The notes under the pieces: generated by a model
The model's database searches: none
Told to the model about the DNA's origin: nothing
Seen by the model: the letters and a program-made list of their open reading frames with translations, nothing else
Position numbers and translations under genes: made by a program
Shown here: one piece after another, positions 26,640 through 35,838 of the stretch
How positions within the stretch are numbered: the stretch's first letter is position 1
How the letters are laid out: the number at the start of each line of letters is the position of its first letter
Assembly: GCF_003347015.1 (NCBI RefSeq)
Contig: NZ_PNFB01000010.1
Coordinates: forward strand, 1-64,000
DNA length: 64,000 bases
From: Brachybacterium sp. YJGR34
Lineage (GTDB): Bacteria; Actinomycetota; Actinomycetes; Actinomycetales; Dermabacteraceae
Direction of reading: 5' to 3'

Positions 26640-28892
26640 ATGTCCCCCCGTCGGCTCCCCGTCGATCACCCCGTCACCGCACCTCGCCCGGGTGCGACCC
26701 AGCGGCTCCATCTCAGCGCCGCCGGCGTCTCCGTGCTGATGGACGTCACCGACGGCCGCGCCCCCGCGATCGTCCACTGGGGCGCGGCCCTCGGCGTGCT
26801 CGGCGACGAGGGGATCGACGCCGCCTGCGGGGCTGCCGTCACCCCGGTCGCGAACAACGAGGTCGACGTCCCCTCCCGGGTGGGCATCATCCCCCTGCAG
26901 TCCGACGGCTGGATCGGCCGACAGGGGCTCAACGGAGCCCGGCCCGACGGCACCGGCTGGGCGAGCCGCCTGGTCACCCGCGGCATCGCGGTGGACGGCC
27001 GGCCGCTGACCGCCGCCCATGCCGAGAGCGGCGCCGCCGCGGCGCGGTTCGACCTCGCCGACGAGCAGCAGGGGCTCGAGGTCGCCCTCGACGTGGAGCT
27101 GCTGCCCTCCGGTCTGCTGCGCCTGCGCGCCGCCCTGACGAACACCGGCGGGACGCCCTACGGGCTGGACGAGCTCACCCTCACGGTGCCGGTCCCCGGG
27201 GATGCCGAGGAGCTGCTCGACTTCGCCGGGCGCTGGGGCCTGGAGCGCACCGAGCAGCGCCGCGCCTTCACCGTCGGCACCCATCTGCGCGAGAACCGGC
27301 GCGGTCGCACCGGCGCGGACTCCGCCCACGTGCTGCACGCCGCGCTGCCCGGCACCGGCTTCCGCTCCGGTCAGGCCTGGGCCGTGCACACCGCCTTCTC
27401 CGGCAACCACCGCCATCTCGCCGAGCAGGTGAACACCGGCGCCCGCGTGCTGGGCGGCGGCGAGCTGCTGCTGCCCGGCGAGGTGCTCCTCGCCCCCGGC
27501 GAGCAGCACGTCGGCCCCTGGCTCTACGCCTCCTGGGGCGAGGGCCTGGACGCCGTCGCCTCCCGCTTCCATCGCCACCTGCGCTCCCGGCCCCGGCACG
27601 TGGACACCCGCCGGCCGGTCACCCTCAACGTCTGGGAGGCGGTGTACTTCGACCACGACCTCGCCCGGCTGACCGCTCTGGCCGACCACGCCGCCGCCCT
27701 GGGCGTGGAGCGCTTCGTGCTGGACGACGGCTGGTTCGGCTCGCGCCGCGACGACACCACGGGCCTCGGCGACTGGGTGGTCTCCGCGGAGGCCTGGCCC
27801 GACGGCCTGGGCCCGCTGGTCGACCACGTCACGGGCCTGGGCATGGAGTTCGGGCTGTGGTTCGAGCCGGAGATGATCAGCGAGGACTCCGACGTCGCCC
27901 GCGCCCACCCCGAATGGTTCATGGCCCCGAGCCCGGACCGCCTCCCCCTGCCCTCGCGGAACCAGCAGGTGCTGAACCTGTCGCTGCCCGCGGCGTACGC
28001 GCACGTGCGCGACCAGATGATGGCCGTGCTCGACGCCTACGACATCGGCTACATCAAGTGGGACCACAACCGCGACCTGGTCGAGGCCGCCACCCGAGCG
28101 ACCGGCCGGGCCGCGGTGCACGAGCAGACCCTGGCGGCCTACCGCCTGATGGACGAGCTCAAGCGGGCACACCCCGGGCTCGAGATCGAGTCCTGCTCCT
28201 CGGGCGGAGCCCGCGTGGACCTCGGGGTGCTCGAGCACACCGACCGCGTCTGGGTCTCGGACTGCATCGACCCGCTGGACCGTCAGCAGATGAACCGCTG
28301 GACCTCGCAGCTCATCCCCCTCGAGCTCATGGGCAGCCACATCGCCTCGGGCCGCAACCACACCACGGGGCGCCTGCACACCCTCGGCTTCCGCGCCGCC
28401 TCCGCGCTCTTCGGGCACCTGGGCATCGAGTGGGACCTCGCCCGCGCCGGCACGGAGGAGCTCGCGGAGCTGCAGGGGTGGATCGCGCTCTTCAAGGAGC
28501 AGCGGGAGCTGCTGTTCACCGGCGACCTGGTCCGCGCCGACCGCGGCACGAGCCCGCTGTGGCTGCACGGGGTCGTCTCCCCCGGGCGGGAGGCGGCGCT
28601 GTTCACCCTCGCCTCCGTGGGCCGTGCCGGCCAGTCGCAGCCCGAGCGCCTGCGCTTCCCCGGCCTGGACCCCGCCGCCCGCTACCGGGTCCGCCCGGTG
28701 CGGATCGGCGAGCGGCCCTCCGGACTGCGCGAGGCGCCCTGGCTGGAGCGCGCCGCCGCGGAGGACGGCGTGGTGGTCCCCGGCGCGGTGCTGCTCCGCG
28801 CGGGGCTCGCCGCTCCCCACCTCGATCCCGAGCAGGCCCTGCTGCTGACCCTCGACCGCGAGGACGAGGCGCCCGCCGCCGCGGGCCGCTGA
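26640..28892 (+). CDS. Alpha-galactosidase, GH36
   Basis: 750-aa retaining alpha-galactosidase hydrolysing melibiose, raffinose-type oligosaccharides or other alpha-galactosides. It has an N-terminal beta-sandwich, a central TIM barrel and a C-terminal beta domain. The nucleophile is D475 in YIKWDHNRD and the acid/base D541 in WVSDCIDPLDRQQ. FVLDDGWFGSRRDDT and GLWFEPEMIS are also typical. No signal peptide is seen, so the enzyme is cytoplasmic and acts on imported sugar. It is the first gene of a four-gene operon with an ABC importer. Confidence 0.94.
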   Translation: MSPRRLPVDHPVTAPRPGATQRLHLSAAGVSVLMDVTDGRAPAIVHWGAALGVLGDEGIDAACGAAVTPVANNEVDVPSRVGIIPLQSDGWIGRQGLNGARPDGTGWASRLVTRGIAVDGRPLTAAHAESGAAAARFDLADEQQGLEVALDVELLPSGLLRLRAALTNTGGTPYGLDELTLTVPVPGDAEELLDFAGRWGLERTEQRRAFTVGTHLRENRRGRTGADSAHVLHAALPGTGFRSGQAWAVHTAFSGNHRHLAEQVNTGARVLGGGELLLPGEVLLAPGEQHVGPWLYASWGEGLDAVASRFHRHLRSRPRHVDTRRPVTLNVWEAVYFDHDLARLTALADHAAALGVERFVLDDGWFGSRRDDTTGLGDWVVSAEAWPDGLGPLVDHVTGLGMEFGLWFEPEMISEDSDVARAHPEWFMAPSPDRLPLPSRNQQVLNLSLPAAYAHVRDQMMAVLDAYDIGYIKWDHNRDLVEAATRATGRAAVHEQTLAAYRLMDELKRAHPGLEIESCSSGGARVDLGVLEHTDRVWVSDCIDPLDRQQMNRWTSQLIPLELMGSHIASGRNHTTGRLHTLGFRAASALFGHLGIEWDLARAGTEELAELQGWIALFKEQRELLFTGDLVRADRGTSPLWLHGVVSPGREAALFTLASVGRAGQSQPERLRFPGLDPAARYRVRPVRIGERPSGLREAPWLERAAAEDGVVVPGAVLLRAGLAAPHLDPEQALLLTLDREDEAPAAAGR

Positions 28893-28925
28893 CCCCTCCC
28901 CCACCCCGACAGGAAGAAGGACCTC

Positions 28926-29840
28926 ATGTCCACCGCGACGACGACGACGCGGTCCGCCCCTGGCCGGCGCCGGCGCAAGGACGACACGAAGCTGGCGCTG
29001 CTGTTCATCGCGCCCGCCTCCGTCGGCCTGCTGGTGTTCCTGGTGTGGCCGCTGCTCACCGGCATCTACTACTCCTTCACCGAGTACACGACCCTCACCC
29101 CGCCCGTCTGGGTGGGGCTGGAGAACTACCAGCGGATGCTGGCCGATCCGGTGTTCTGGAACTCGCTGAAGGTGACGGTGCTCTACGTCGTCCTCAACAT
29201 CGGGATCCAGACCGTGGTGGCGCTGCTCATGGCGGTGCTCATGCAGCGCCTGACGCAGTCCACCCTGCTGCGCTCGTTGGTGCTGACCCCGTACCTCGTG
29301 TCCAACGTGGTCGCCGCCCTGGTGTTCCTGTGGATCCTCGACACCCAGCTGGGCATCGTCAACATCTTCCTGCAGTGGGTGGGCTTCGATCCGGTGGCCT
29401 TCTGGGCCAGCGAGACCTGGGTGATCCCGACCGTCGCGCTGGTCAACGTCTGGCGGCACATGGGCTACACCGCCCTGCTGCTCTTCGCGGGCCTGCAGTC
29501 CATCCCCACCTATCTCTACGAGGCGGCCCGCACCGAGGGCGCCGGAGAATGGGCCCAGTTCCGGCGGATCACCCTGCCGCTGCTGCGCCCGATCCTGGCG
29601 CTGGTGCTGATCATGTCCATCATCGGCTCCTTCCAGGTGTTCGACACCATCTCGGTGACCACCCAGGGCGGCCCGGCCGACGCCTCGAAGGTGCTGCAGA
29701 TGTACATCTACGAGAACGCCTTCGGCCAGTACCAGTTCGGCTACGCCTCGGCGCTGTCGGTCGCGCTGCTGCTGATCCTCATGGTCATCACCTTCGCGCA
29801 GTACTTCGCCAGCCGCGCCGGACAGTCGGACCTGGACTGA
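28926..29840 (+). CDS. Sugar ABC transporter permease (MalF type)
   Basis: 304-aa inner-membrane permease with six predicted TM helices. The EAA loop that docks the ATPase is EAARTEGAGEWAQFRRITLP. The N-terminal Thr/Arg-rich tail is cytoplasmic. Ribosome site AGGAAGAAGG precedes ATG 28926. Lies between alpha-galactosidase and the second permease, giving an alpha-galactoside importer. Confidence 0.93.
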   Translation: MSTATTTTRSAPGRRRRKDDTKLALLFIAPASVGLLVFLVWPLLTGIYYSFTEYTTLTPPVWVGLENYQRMLADPVFWNSLKVTVLYVVLNIGIQTVVALLMAVLMQRLTQSTLLRSLVLTPYLVSNVVAALVFLWILDTQLGIVNIFLQWVGFDPVAFWASETWVIPTVALVNVWRHMGYTALLLFAGLQSIPTYLYEAARTEGAGEWAQFRRITLPLLRPILALVLIMSIIGSFQVFDTISVTTQGGPADASKVLQMYIYENAFGQYQFGYASALSVALLLILMVITFAQYFASRAGQSDLD

Positions 29841-29853
29841 GGGAGAGCAGATC

Positions 29854-30786
29854 ATGACCATCACCGAGCACTCCACCACCACCGATCGCCCGACCGTCCA
29901 CCGCCCCCGGCGCCCCGTCCCCTGGGGAAGGATCCTCGCCTGGGCCGTCATGGTGATCTTCCTGTTCATCACCCTGTTCCCCTTCTACTGGATGCTGCGC
30001 ACCGCGCTGTCCAGCAACACCGCGCTGGGCACCGACCCGGGGAGCCTGCTGCCGGTGGGCATCAACCTGGGCGGCTTCGAGCGGGTCTTCGGCCTCCAGG
30101 ACGTGGAGACCGCGATCTCCCAGGGCGGCTCGGGCGCCTCCATCAACTTCTGGCGCTACCTGCTGAACTCCGTGATCGTGGCGACCACCGTCACCGTGGT
30201 CCAGACCTTCTCCTGCGCGATGGCGGCCTACGCCTTCTCCCGCCTGCGCTGGCGCGGACGGGACACGGTGTTCCTCATCTTCCTGGGCTCGCTGATGATC
30301 CCGCAGATCTTCACCCTGCTGCCCAACTTCATCCTCATCAAGAACCTGGGCCTGGTGGACACGCTGCTGGGCATCATGCTGCCGACGATGTTCATCTCGA
30401 GCTTCGCGATCTTCTTCCTGCGGCAGTTCTTCAACAACATCTCCCGCGAGGTGGAGGAGGCCGCGCTGATCGACGGCGCGAGCAAGGTGCGGGTGTTCTT
30501 CACCCTGGTGCTGCCGATGTCCAGCGCCCCGCTGGCCACGCTCGCCCTGCTGACCTACATGACCGCCTGGAACGAGTACTTCTGGTCGCTGATGGTGTCC
30601 TACACCGATCAGTCCCGGGTGCTCACGGTGGCGCTCGGCGTCTTCCGCGCCCAGGCGCCCGGCACCGGCCCGGACTGGTCCGGGCTGATGGCCGCGACCC
30701 TCGTGGCGGCCGCCCCCATGCTGCTCCTCTTCGCCCTCTTCGCGAAGAAGATCGTCAACTCCATCGGCTTCAGCGGGATCAAGTGA
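29854..30786 (+). CDS. Sugar ABC transporter permease (MalG type)
   Basis: 310-aa second permease subunit with six TM helices and the EAA loop EEAALIDGASKVRVFFTLVL. Ribosome site GAGGGAGAG precedes ATG 29854. No ATP-binding subunit is encoded in the operon, so a shared MsiK/MsmX-type ATPase from elsewhere is expected. Confidence 0.93.
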   Translation: MTITEHSTTTDRPTVHRPRRPVPWGRILAWAVMVIFLFITLFPFYWMLRTALSSNTALGTDPGSLLPVGINLGGFERVFGLQDVETAISQGGSGASINFWRYLLNSVIVATTVTVVQTFSCAMAAYAFSRLRWRGRDTVFLIFLGSLMIPQIFTLLPNFILIKNLGLVDTLLGIMLPTMFISSFAIFFLRQFFNNISREVEEAALIDGASKVRVFFTLVLPMSSAPLATLALLTYMTAWNEYFWSLMVSYTDQSRVLTVALGVFRAQAPGTGPDWSGLMAATLVAAAPMLLLFALFAKKIVNSIGFSGIK

Positions 30787-30796
30787 GGTGCCCCAG

Positions 30797-32173
30797 ATGA
30801 ACTCCCCGATTCCTTCCGCCCTCTCGCGCCGCCGCCTGCTCCAGGGGTCGGCCGCGGCCGCCGCCGGAGCCCTGGGCGCCGGTGCTCTGTCCTCCTGCGG
30901 CAGCGATGCCGGAGCCCCCGGCGCCACCGAGATCGACTACTGGCTCTGGGACGCGAACCAGCTGCCCGCGTACTCCGCCGCGATCGACGCCTTCATGGCG
31001 GAGAACCCCGATGTCGTCGTCCGCATCACCCAGCTGGGCTGGGACGACTACTGGACGAAGCTCACCGCGAGCTTCGTGGCCGAGGCCGGTCCGGACGCCT
31101 TCGCCGATCACCTCGCCCGCTATCCCGAGTTCGTGAGCCTGGGCGTGATCAGCCCGCTGGACGGGCTGGGACCGCTGGACGAGCTGTCCGCGGATCGCTT
31201 CCAGGACGGCCTGCAGGAGCTGTGGACCGGCCAGGACGGCAAGCGCTACGGCATCCCCAAGGACTACGACACCATCGCGCTGATGTACGACCGGACGATG
31301 CTCGAGGAGGAGGGCCTCTCCCCCGAGGACCTCGAGGACCTGGACTGGAATCCCGAGGACGGCGGCAGTTTCGAGCGCCTGCTCGCGCGGCTGACGATCG
31401 ACGGCAACGGCGTGCGCGGCGACGAGGAGGGCTTCGACCCCACCGACATCGCCCGCTACGGCCTGGGCGCCGATGCCGGCACCGACTACACCGGTCAGTC
31501 GAGCTGGTCCACCTTCGCCCTGGCCACGGGGTGGACGTACACCGACGAGCCCACCTGGGGGCGCCGCTTCAACTACGACGATCCCCGCTTCGCGGCCGCC
31601 ATGGACTGGTACTTCGGTCTCGTCGACAAGGGCTACTTCCCGCCCTTCGGCACCTTCGGCGACTCCAGCCCGCCCCAGATCCAGCTGCAGTCCGGCACCT
31701 CGGCGCTCGCGCTGGCCGGCTCGTGGATGATCACCACCTACGCGAACATGGAGGGCATGGAGCTGGGGATCGCGCCGCTGCCCTCCGGTCCGCTGGGCCA
31801 TCCGATGTCGATGTTCAACGGGCTCGGGGACTCCATCTCGGCGCAGTCCGAGCACAAGGAGGAGGCCGCGCGGCTGATCGCCTTCCTCGCCTCGGACCAG
31901 GCCCAGCAGATCATCGGCGAGCGCGCCCCCTTCTTCCCCTCGACGGACGTGGGGACGGCGGCGGCGATCGAGGCCTACGCGGACTCGGGGCTGGACGTCA
32001 CCCCGTTCACGGACCGGGTCGAGCGGGGCGAGACCGCCCTGTACCCGCTGGTGGAGAACTCCGCGCAGATCATGACGATCATGCAGTCGGCCTTCGACCA
32101 GTGCTGGCTGCGGCAGATCGACGGCGCGGACTTCGCCGCGTACAACGACAGGGTCAACGCCCTGTTCGAGTGA
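30797..32173 (+). CDS. Sugar ABC transporter substrate-binding lipoprotein
   Basis: 458-aa cluster-B type binding protein. The N-terminus holds a twin-arginine-like LSRRRLLQGS and a lipobox LSSC, so it is exported and lipid-anchored. The mature part starts IDYWLWDANQLPAYSAAIDA and includes YGIPKDYDTIALMYDRTML and WTYTDEPTWG, normal for oligosaccharide-binding proteins. ATG 30797 follows GAGGTG; a GTG at 30788 is possible but would lie inside that ribosome site. It ends only 3 bp from the stop of the convergent ROK gene. Confidence 0.92.
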   Translation: MNSPIPSALSRRRLLQGSAAAAAGALGAGALSSCGSDAGAPGATEIDYWLWDANQLPAYSAAIDAFMAENPDVVVRITQLGWDDYWTKLTASFVAEAGPDAFADHLARYPEFVSLGVISPLDGLGPLDELSADRFQDGLQELWTGQDGKRYGIPKDYDTIALMYDRTMLEEEGLSPEDLEDLDWNPEDGGSFERLLARLTIDGNGVRGDEEGFDPTDIARYGLGADAGTDYTGQSSWSTFALATGWTYTDEPTWGRRFNYDDPRFAAAMDWYFGLVDKGYFPPFGTFGDSSPPQIQLQSGTSALALAGSWMITTYANMEGMELGIAPLPSGPLGHPMSMFNGLGDSISAQSEHKEEAARLIAFLASDQAQQIIGERAPFFPSTDVGTAAAIEAYADSGLDVTPFTDRVERGETALYPLVENSAQIMTIMQSAFDQCWLRQIDGADFAAYNDRVNALFE

Positions 32174-32176
32174 CGC

Positions 32177-33355
32177 TCAGGCGGGGGCGCCGACGAAGTC
32201 CTGGATCGCGATCACGGCCGCGCCGCGCGCCCATTCGTCGAAGTCCCCGCCCAGCTCGCGCACCACCAGGTCCCGCTGGGCCGGGGCGACGGCGCCGCGC
32301 AGCGTGTCCTCGAAGGTCCCGCCCGCGGCTCGGACCACGTCGAGGGTCTCCCCGCCCACCACCACGGCCTCGGGGTCCAGCAGGGCGACCACGGCCGCCG
32401 CGGCCCGGGCGAGGGCCCGGGCGAGGTCGCCGGCGATCCGGCACGCCGCGGGGTCCTCCGCGGCCAGCAGCTCGCGCAGCCTCGGGAGCCCCTCCCCGTC
32501 GGCGAGGACCCCGTCCTCCCGGGCCCGGCGCAGCAGGTTCTCCGTCCGCGCGACCTCGCCCACGGGGAGCGGGGTGCCGTCCGGGCGTGCGCCGACGGGC
32601 ATCGCCTCAGTGATCCCGGCGAGATGGGTGCGCCCGGTGATGACGCGGTCGTCGAAGACGGTGCCGAGGGCGACGCCGGCACCGACGGTGAGCACCGCGA
32701 AGGAGCGATAGGCGCGGCCGAGGCCGAACCAGTGCAGGCCCGCGATCATCGCCAGCAGGTCGTTCTCCACCACCACGGGCAGGCGCGTCCGCTCCTCGAG
32801 CCGGGCGGCGATCTCCTGCGGCCGCGTCCAGCCCAGCAGGGTGGAGCCGACGACGGTGCGGCGGGAGTCGACCCGGCCGCCGAGGCTCACCCCGACCCCG
32901 ACCACGTGGGGATGCGCCTCCGCGAGGGTCAGGGCCAGCGTCGAGACGGCCTCGAGGACGACCTCCGGGGCCGTGCCGCGCAGCGGCAGCGTCAGCTCCT
33001 CGAGCGCATTGCCGCGCACGGTGGTGACCACGGCGTGGATCTCCTCGGCGGTGACCTTCACGCCGATGAAGCGGGGCCCGTCGTTCTCCTCGATGTCCAG
33101 CGGTTCCTGCGGACGCCCCTTCGTGCTGGCCAGGACCTCCAGGGGGTGCAGGCGACCGGCCTCGATCAGCTCCCGGGTCACGCGGGTGACGGTGGGCGCG
33201 GACAGCCCCAGCCGCGCGGTGAGCTCGCTGCGGGAGCGCGGGCCGAACCGCAGCAGGTCGCGATAGACCGCGCGCATGCTCTCGCTGCCGAGATCTCGTT
33301 CCGCTCTCGCCCCGTCCGCGGCGGTGACGGTGACGGCGCCCTTGTCCCCCTGCAT
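32177..33355 (-). CDS. ROK-family transcriptional regulator
   Basis: 392-aa protein with an N-terminal winged HTH (~20-85, ELTARLGLSAPTVTRVTREL) and a C-terminal sugar-kinase-like ROK domain (GVGVSLGGRVDS, VVENDLLAMIAG, LTVGAGVALGTV). The CxCGxxGC zinc motif normal in ROK proteins is absent; the region reads HLAGITEAMPVGARPDG with no Cys. It probably represses the alpha-galactoside operon and senses a sugar through the ROK domain. TAAGCT (33362-33367) lies 6 nt before ATG 33355. Confidence 0.88.
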   Translation of the reverse strand: MQGDKGAVTVTAADGARAERDLGSESMRAVYRDLLRFGPRSRSELTARLGLSAPTVTRVTRELIEAGRLHPLEVLASTKGRPQEPLDIEENDGPRFIGVKVTAEEIHAVVTTVRGNALEELTLPLRGTAPEVVLEAVSTLALTLAEAHPHVVGVGVSLGGRVDSRRTVVGSTLLGWTRPQEIAARLEERTRLPVVVENDLLAMIAGLHWFGLGRAYRSFAVLTVGAGVALGTVFDDRVITGRTHLAGITEAMPVGARPDGTPLPVGEVARTENLLRRAREDGVLADGEGLPRLRELLAAEDPAACRIAGDLARALARAAAAVVALLDPEAVVVGGETLDVVRAAGGTFEDTLRGAVAPAQRDLVVRELGGDFDEWARGAAVIAIQDFVGAPA

Positions 33356-33361
33356 CCTGCG

Positions 33362-33367
33362 AGCTTA
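33362..33367 (-). promoter_or_regulatory. -10 box TAAGCT, leaderless start
   Basis: TAAGCT on the minus strand, 6 nt before ATG 33355 of the ROK regulator. Confidence 0.5.
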
Positions 33368-33488
33368 TCGGCGCACCGCGGCGGACGCTGAGAACGGCTG
33401 GAGCCTCGTCCCGGCATCTGACATGCTTCCCGTGACACGAATCCCGGAGCCCTCCCGCGGCGACGGGGCCGCCCACCGAAGGGGAACC

Positions 33489-34163
33489 ATGAGCGAGAGC
33501 ACCGCCGCCGACGAGCAGGCGACGATCTACACGGCGTACGAGATCGACTTCATGCTGTCCCTGCGCCCGACGGACAACGGACGGATCACCCGGGAGCAGG
33601 TGGGACTGCGCAGCGCCCCCGAGGCCGCGAGCGAGTTCGTCACCGCCGCGGTGACCTCCGGTCTGCGCGCCCGCGGCAAGGTCGAGCGGTCCGAGGACGG
33701 GCAGTGGCTGCTGGGCGAGGAGGGGCAGGTCATCGCGACCGCCCTGACCGCCGCCGATCGCTGGCTGGGGATCGCGCTGTCCGAGGGCGAGGCCATGCGG
33801 ATGGCCTTCCTCATCAAGGCCAACGAGGCCGTGGTGATGCTCACCCAGGACGAGCTCGACTCCTTCGTGGTCTCCGCGCTGCCGGACCCGTCCCACGTGC
33901 CGGATTCCGTCTCGGACATCGTCCTGGCCTTCCTCGACGGAGGCAACGAGCGCACCGTCTCGCTGCGCCGCACCGATCTGTCCGCCCCGCAGGACCCCGT
34001 CCCGCAGATGTTCCACGTCGAGGCGGACGGCAGCTGGCGGATGGGTCACCTCCCCCTCGACGAGGAGGGCATCCTGCACGTCTCCGACGTCTCCCGCGAG
34101 GGCGTGGTCGCGGCGAACCGCCGGCTGTGGGAGGACGGCGCCAGCGAGGCACCGGGCGCCTGA
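33489..34163 (+). CDS. Hypothetical protein, two-domain, cytoplasmic
   Basis: 224-aa acidic protein without signal peptide or TM helix. It contains YEIDFMLSLRPTDNG near the N-terminus, a segment GLRARGKVERSEDGQWLLGE that looks like a winged-helix wing, and a second half with alternating strands (MFHVEADGSWRMGHLPLDEE). Ribosome site AAGGGG precedes ATG 33489. I do not recognise a family; the general shape resembles the ESAT-6-secretion EspG-like or immunity-type folds only vaguely. Codon use matches its neighbours. Confidence 0.6.
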   Translation: MSESTAADEQATIYTAYEIDFMLSLRPTDNGRITREQVGLRSAPEAASEFVTAAVTSGLRARGKVERSEDGQWLLGEEGQVIATALTAADRWLGIALSEGEAMRMAFLIKANEAVVMLTQDELDSFVVSALPDPSHVPDSVSDIVLAFLDGGNERTVSLRRTDLSAPQDPVPQMFHVEADGSWRMGHLPLDEEGILHVSDVSREGVVAANRRLWEDGASEAPGA

Positions 34164-34179
34164 GCATCCCGCCCCGGGC

Positions 34180-34854
34180 TCACCGCGGCCCGCGGCCGGC
34201 CCGCTCCCGACGGTGCAGCTCGGTCCGCAGGGCGCGGACGTCCTGCCCGGAGGGCCGGGACCAGGTCCAGATGTGACGGTCGAAGGCCGGCATCACCACC
34301 CGGGTCCCGTCGCGCAGGCGCAGCGCCGCGGTCAGCCAGTGCACGGGATGGACCACCCGGGACTCGACCGCGACCACCTCGCGCCAGGGCACCCGGCGCG
34401 CGCGCAGGGGGCCGACGACCAGCAGGTCCCCCTCGGTGATCTCGACCCGGGCGCGGGCCGTCCCCAGGGCCGCGAGCGAGAAGCGGGCGCCCAGCAGTCC
34501 CAGCAGGAGAGTCAGGGCGCCCAGCACCAGCATCACCAGCAGGCGTCCGATCCCCGGGGAGTGCCCGGGCGCGACGCCCAGCCAGAGCACGAGCAGGCCG
34601 GCCGCGGCGAGCAGCGCCACCCCGAGGCAGAGTGCGGCGACCACCGCGCGCAGCAAGGTGTCCCGCACGGCGGCCGCCGGGAACAGGGCGCGGACGCGGC
34701 CGCGGCGGGCCCCGCCCGCCGACTCGGTGCGCCCGGGACGCGGGCCGAGGGCGGCGACCATCCGCTCCACCGTCGCCGAGCTGCGGGAATAGTCGGGCAG
34801 GACGGTGCGCGGGCCGGTCTCGGGGCCGGGCCCGACCTGGCGGGGAATCGTCAT
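34180..34854 (-). CDS. PH-domain membrane protein
   Basis: 224-aa protein with two TM helices (about residues 66-90 and 98-120) followed by a small bacterial PH-like domain. ARVEITEGDLLVVGPLRARR then VPWREVVAVESRVV and RLRDGTRVVMPAFDRHIW are typical of actinobacterial PH-domain membrane proteins. ATG 34854 is fixed by TACGCT (34861-34866) 6 nt upstream. Function unknown; it shares a 94-bp divergent promoter region with the next gene. Confidence 0.75.
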   Translation of the reverse strand: MTIPRQVGPGPETGPRTVLPDYSRSSATVERMVAALGPRPGRTESAGGARRGRVRALFPAAAVRDTLLRAVVAALCLGVALLAAAGLLVLWLGVAPGHSPGIGRLLVMLVLGALTLLLGLLGARFSLAALGTARARVEITEGDLLVVGPLRARRVPWREVVAVESRVVHPVHWLTAALRLRDGTRVVMPAFDRHIWTWSRPSGQDVRALRTELHRRERAGRGPR

Positions 34855-34860
34855 CCGACC

Positions 34861-34866
34861 AGCGTA
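34861..34866 (-). promoter_or_regulatory. -10 box TACGCT, leaderless start
   Basis: TACGCT on the minus strand, 6 nt before ATG 34854. One half of a divergent pair of leaderless promoters. Confidence 0.5.
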
Positions 34867-34935
34867 GTGACCCTCTGCTCGGCGGTCGATGGGGCGAACT
34901 CCCCGTCCGCGGTGCGCCGGCCCGGCGGCGCGGCG

Positions 34936-34941
34936 TAGGGT
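34936..34941 (+). promoter_or_regulatory. -10 box TAGGGT, leaderless start
   Basis: TAGGGT, 7 nt, ATG 34949. Same box and spacing as at the HNH gene (13024-13029). Confidence 0.5.
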
Positions 34942-34948
34942 GCCGGAC

Positions 34949-35566
34949 ATGTCCTCCTCCGCACCCCGGTACCGTCGGCCCGCGCCGCTGTACGCCTCGG
35001 TCGCCGACACGATCCCCGGCGCGCCCGACCCCTCCACCTCCACGGATCTCGCGCACGACAGCGCCCGGGCGCTGCTGGACGGCGTGTTCCACAGCTCCGA
35101 CCCCGGGGTCGTCGAGCGCGTGGTGCAGCTGGCGGAGAACGACGGGCTGGGAGACCTGACGACGCTCTGGTCGACGTCCCCGGCCACGACCCTCCCCGGC
35201 GCCCTGTGGCGGCTGTACGTGCTGCACACCTGGGTCCAGCGCCACGGCGTCGACGTGGTGCACCGCTATCGGGCGGGGTCGCGCACCGTCCCGGGACTGC
35301 GCTACCTCTCGGGCTTCGCCGAGCCGCCCGAGGTCGATCAGGTCCGCCGCACGATGGACGACATCCTGCGCGGCGCCTTCACCGGGGATCTCGGGCTGGC
35401 CCTGCGCCGCGCCGGCGCGGTCGCCATGGTGATCGCGCACGGCACCGCGCATCTCGCCGACTCCGACGCCGACGAGGAGCGGACCCGCCAGGCCGAGCGC
35501 CTGCTGAGCACCGGCGAGGAGCTGACCGCCGCGGGACGCCGCGCCGAGGCGGGCCGCCTGGACTGA
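34949..35566 (+). CDS. Conserved actinobacterial hypothetical protein
   Basis: 205-aa helical cytoplasmic protein. Segments such as VVERVVQLAENDGLGDLTTLW, TLPGALWRLYVLHTWVQR and GFAEPPEVDQVRRTMDDIL match a family widespread in actinobacteria, some members of which are wrongly labelled RNA polymerase subunit. No catalytic motif is visible. Leaderless-type start. Confidence 0.7.
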   Translation: MSSSAPRYRRPAPLYASVADTIPGAPDPSTSTDLAHDSARALLDGVFHSSDPGVVERVVQLAENDGLGDLTTLWSTSPATTLPGALWRLYVLHTWVQRHGVDVVHRYRAGSRTVPGLRYLSGFAEPPEVDQVRRTMDDILRGAFTGDLGLALRRAGAVAMVIAHGTAHLADSDADEERTRQAERLLSTGEELTAAGRRAEAGRLD

Positions 35567-35632
35567 CGCCCGGAGGGCGCCCCTGCCTTCCCGGGCGCAG
35601 CGTGGTCCAGGCCATGTGCAGCGCTCCACGGC

Positions 35633-35663
35633 TTGCGCGCCCCGGGCGGCCGTGTTCTACGAT
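35633..35663 (+). promoter_or_regulatory. Candidate promoter of the DUF47-PiT operon
   Basis: TTGCGC (35633-35638), 19 nt, TACGAT (35658-35663), about 175 bp before the DUF47 start. It leaves a long 5' leader in which I see only a short GCCGCT-TCG-AGCGGC hairpin near 35703-35717. Confidence 0.35.
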
Positions 35664-35838
35664 GAGCGGGCGTCGGGCCGCGGTTGCCCCGGGCTCCAAC
35701 ATTTGCCGCTTCGAGCGGCCTTCGCGCCGACAGGCGCATCCCGGTCCGGCGCACGAGCATCCACGAGCAGGCCGGACCCGACTCTCCACGGGGACCGGGT
35801 GTCAGCAGGCGCCGTCGGGCGCGAGGAGGCGGGCTCAG

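Noticed and set aside
26574..29972. Minus-strand open frame of over 1100 codons opposite the alpha-galactosidase and first permease
   Set aside because: Low-complexity His/Gly/Arg/Gln composition with no domain; it mirrors the real plus-strand genes, whose catalytic motifs are intact. A by-product of high GC at third codon positions.
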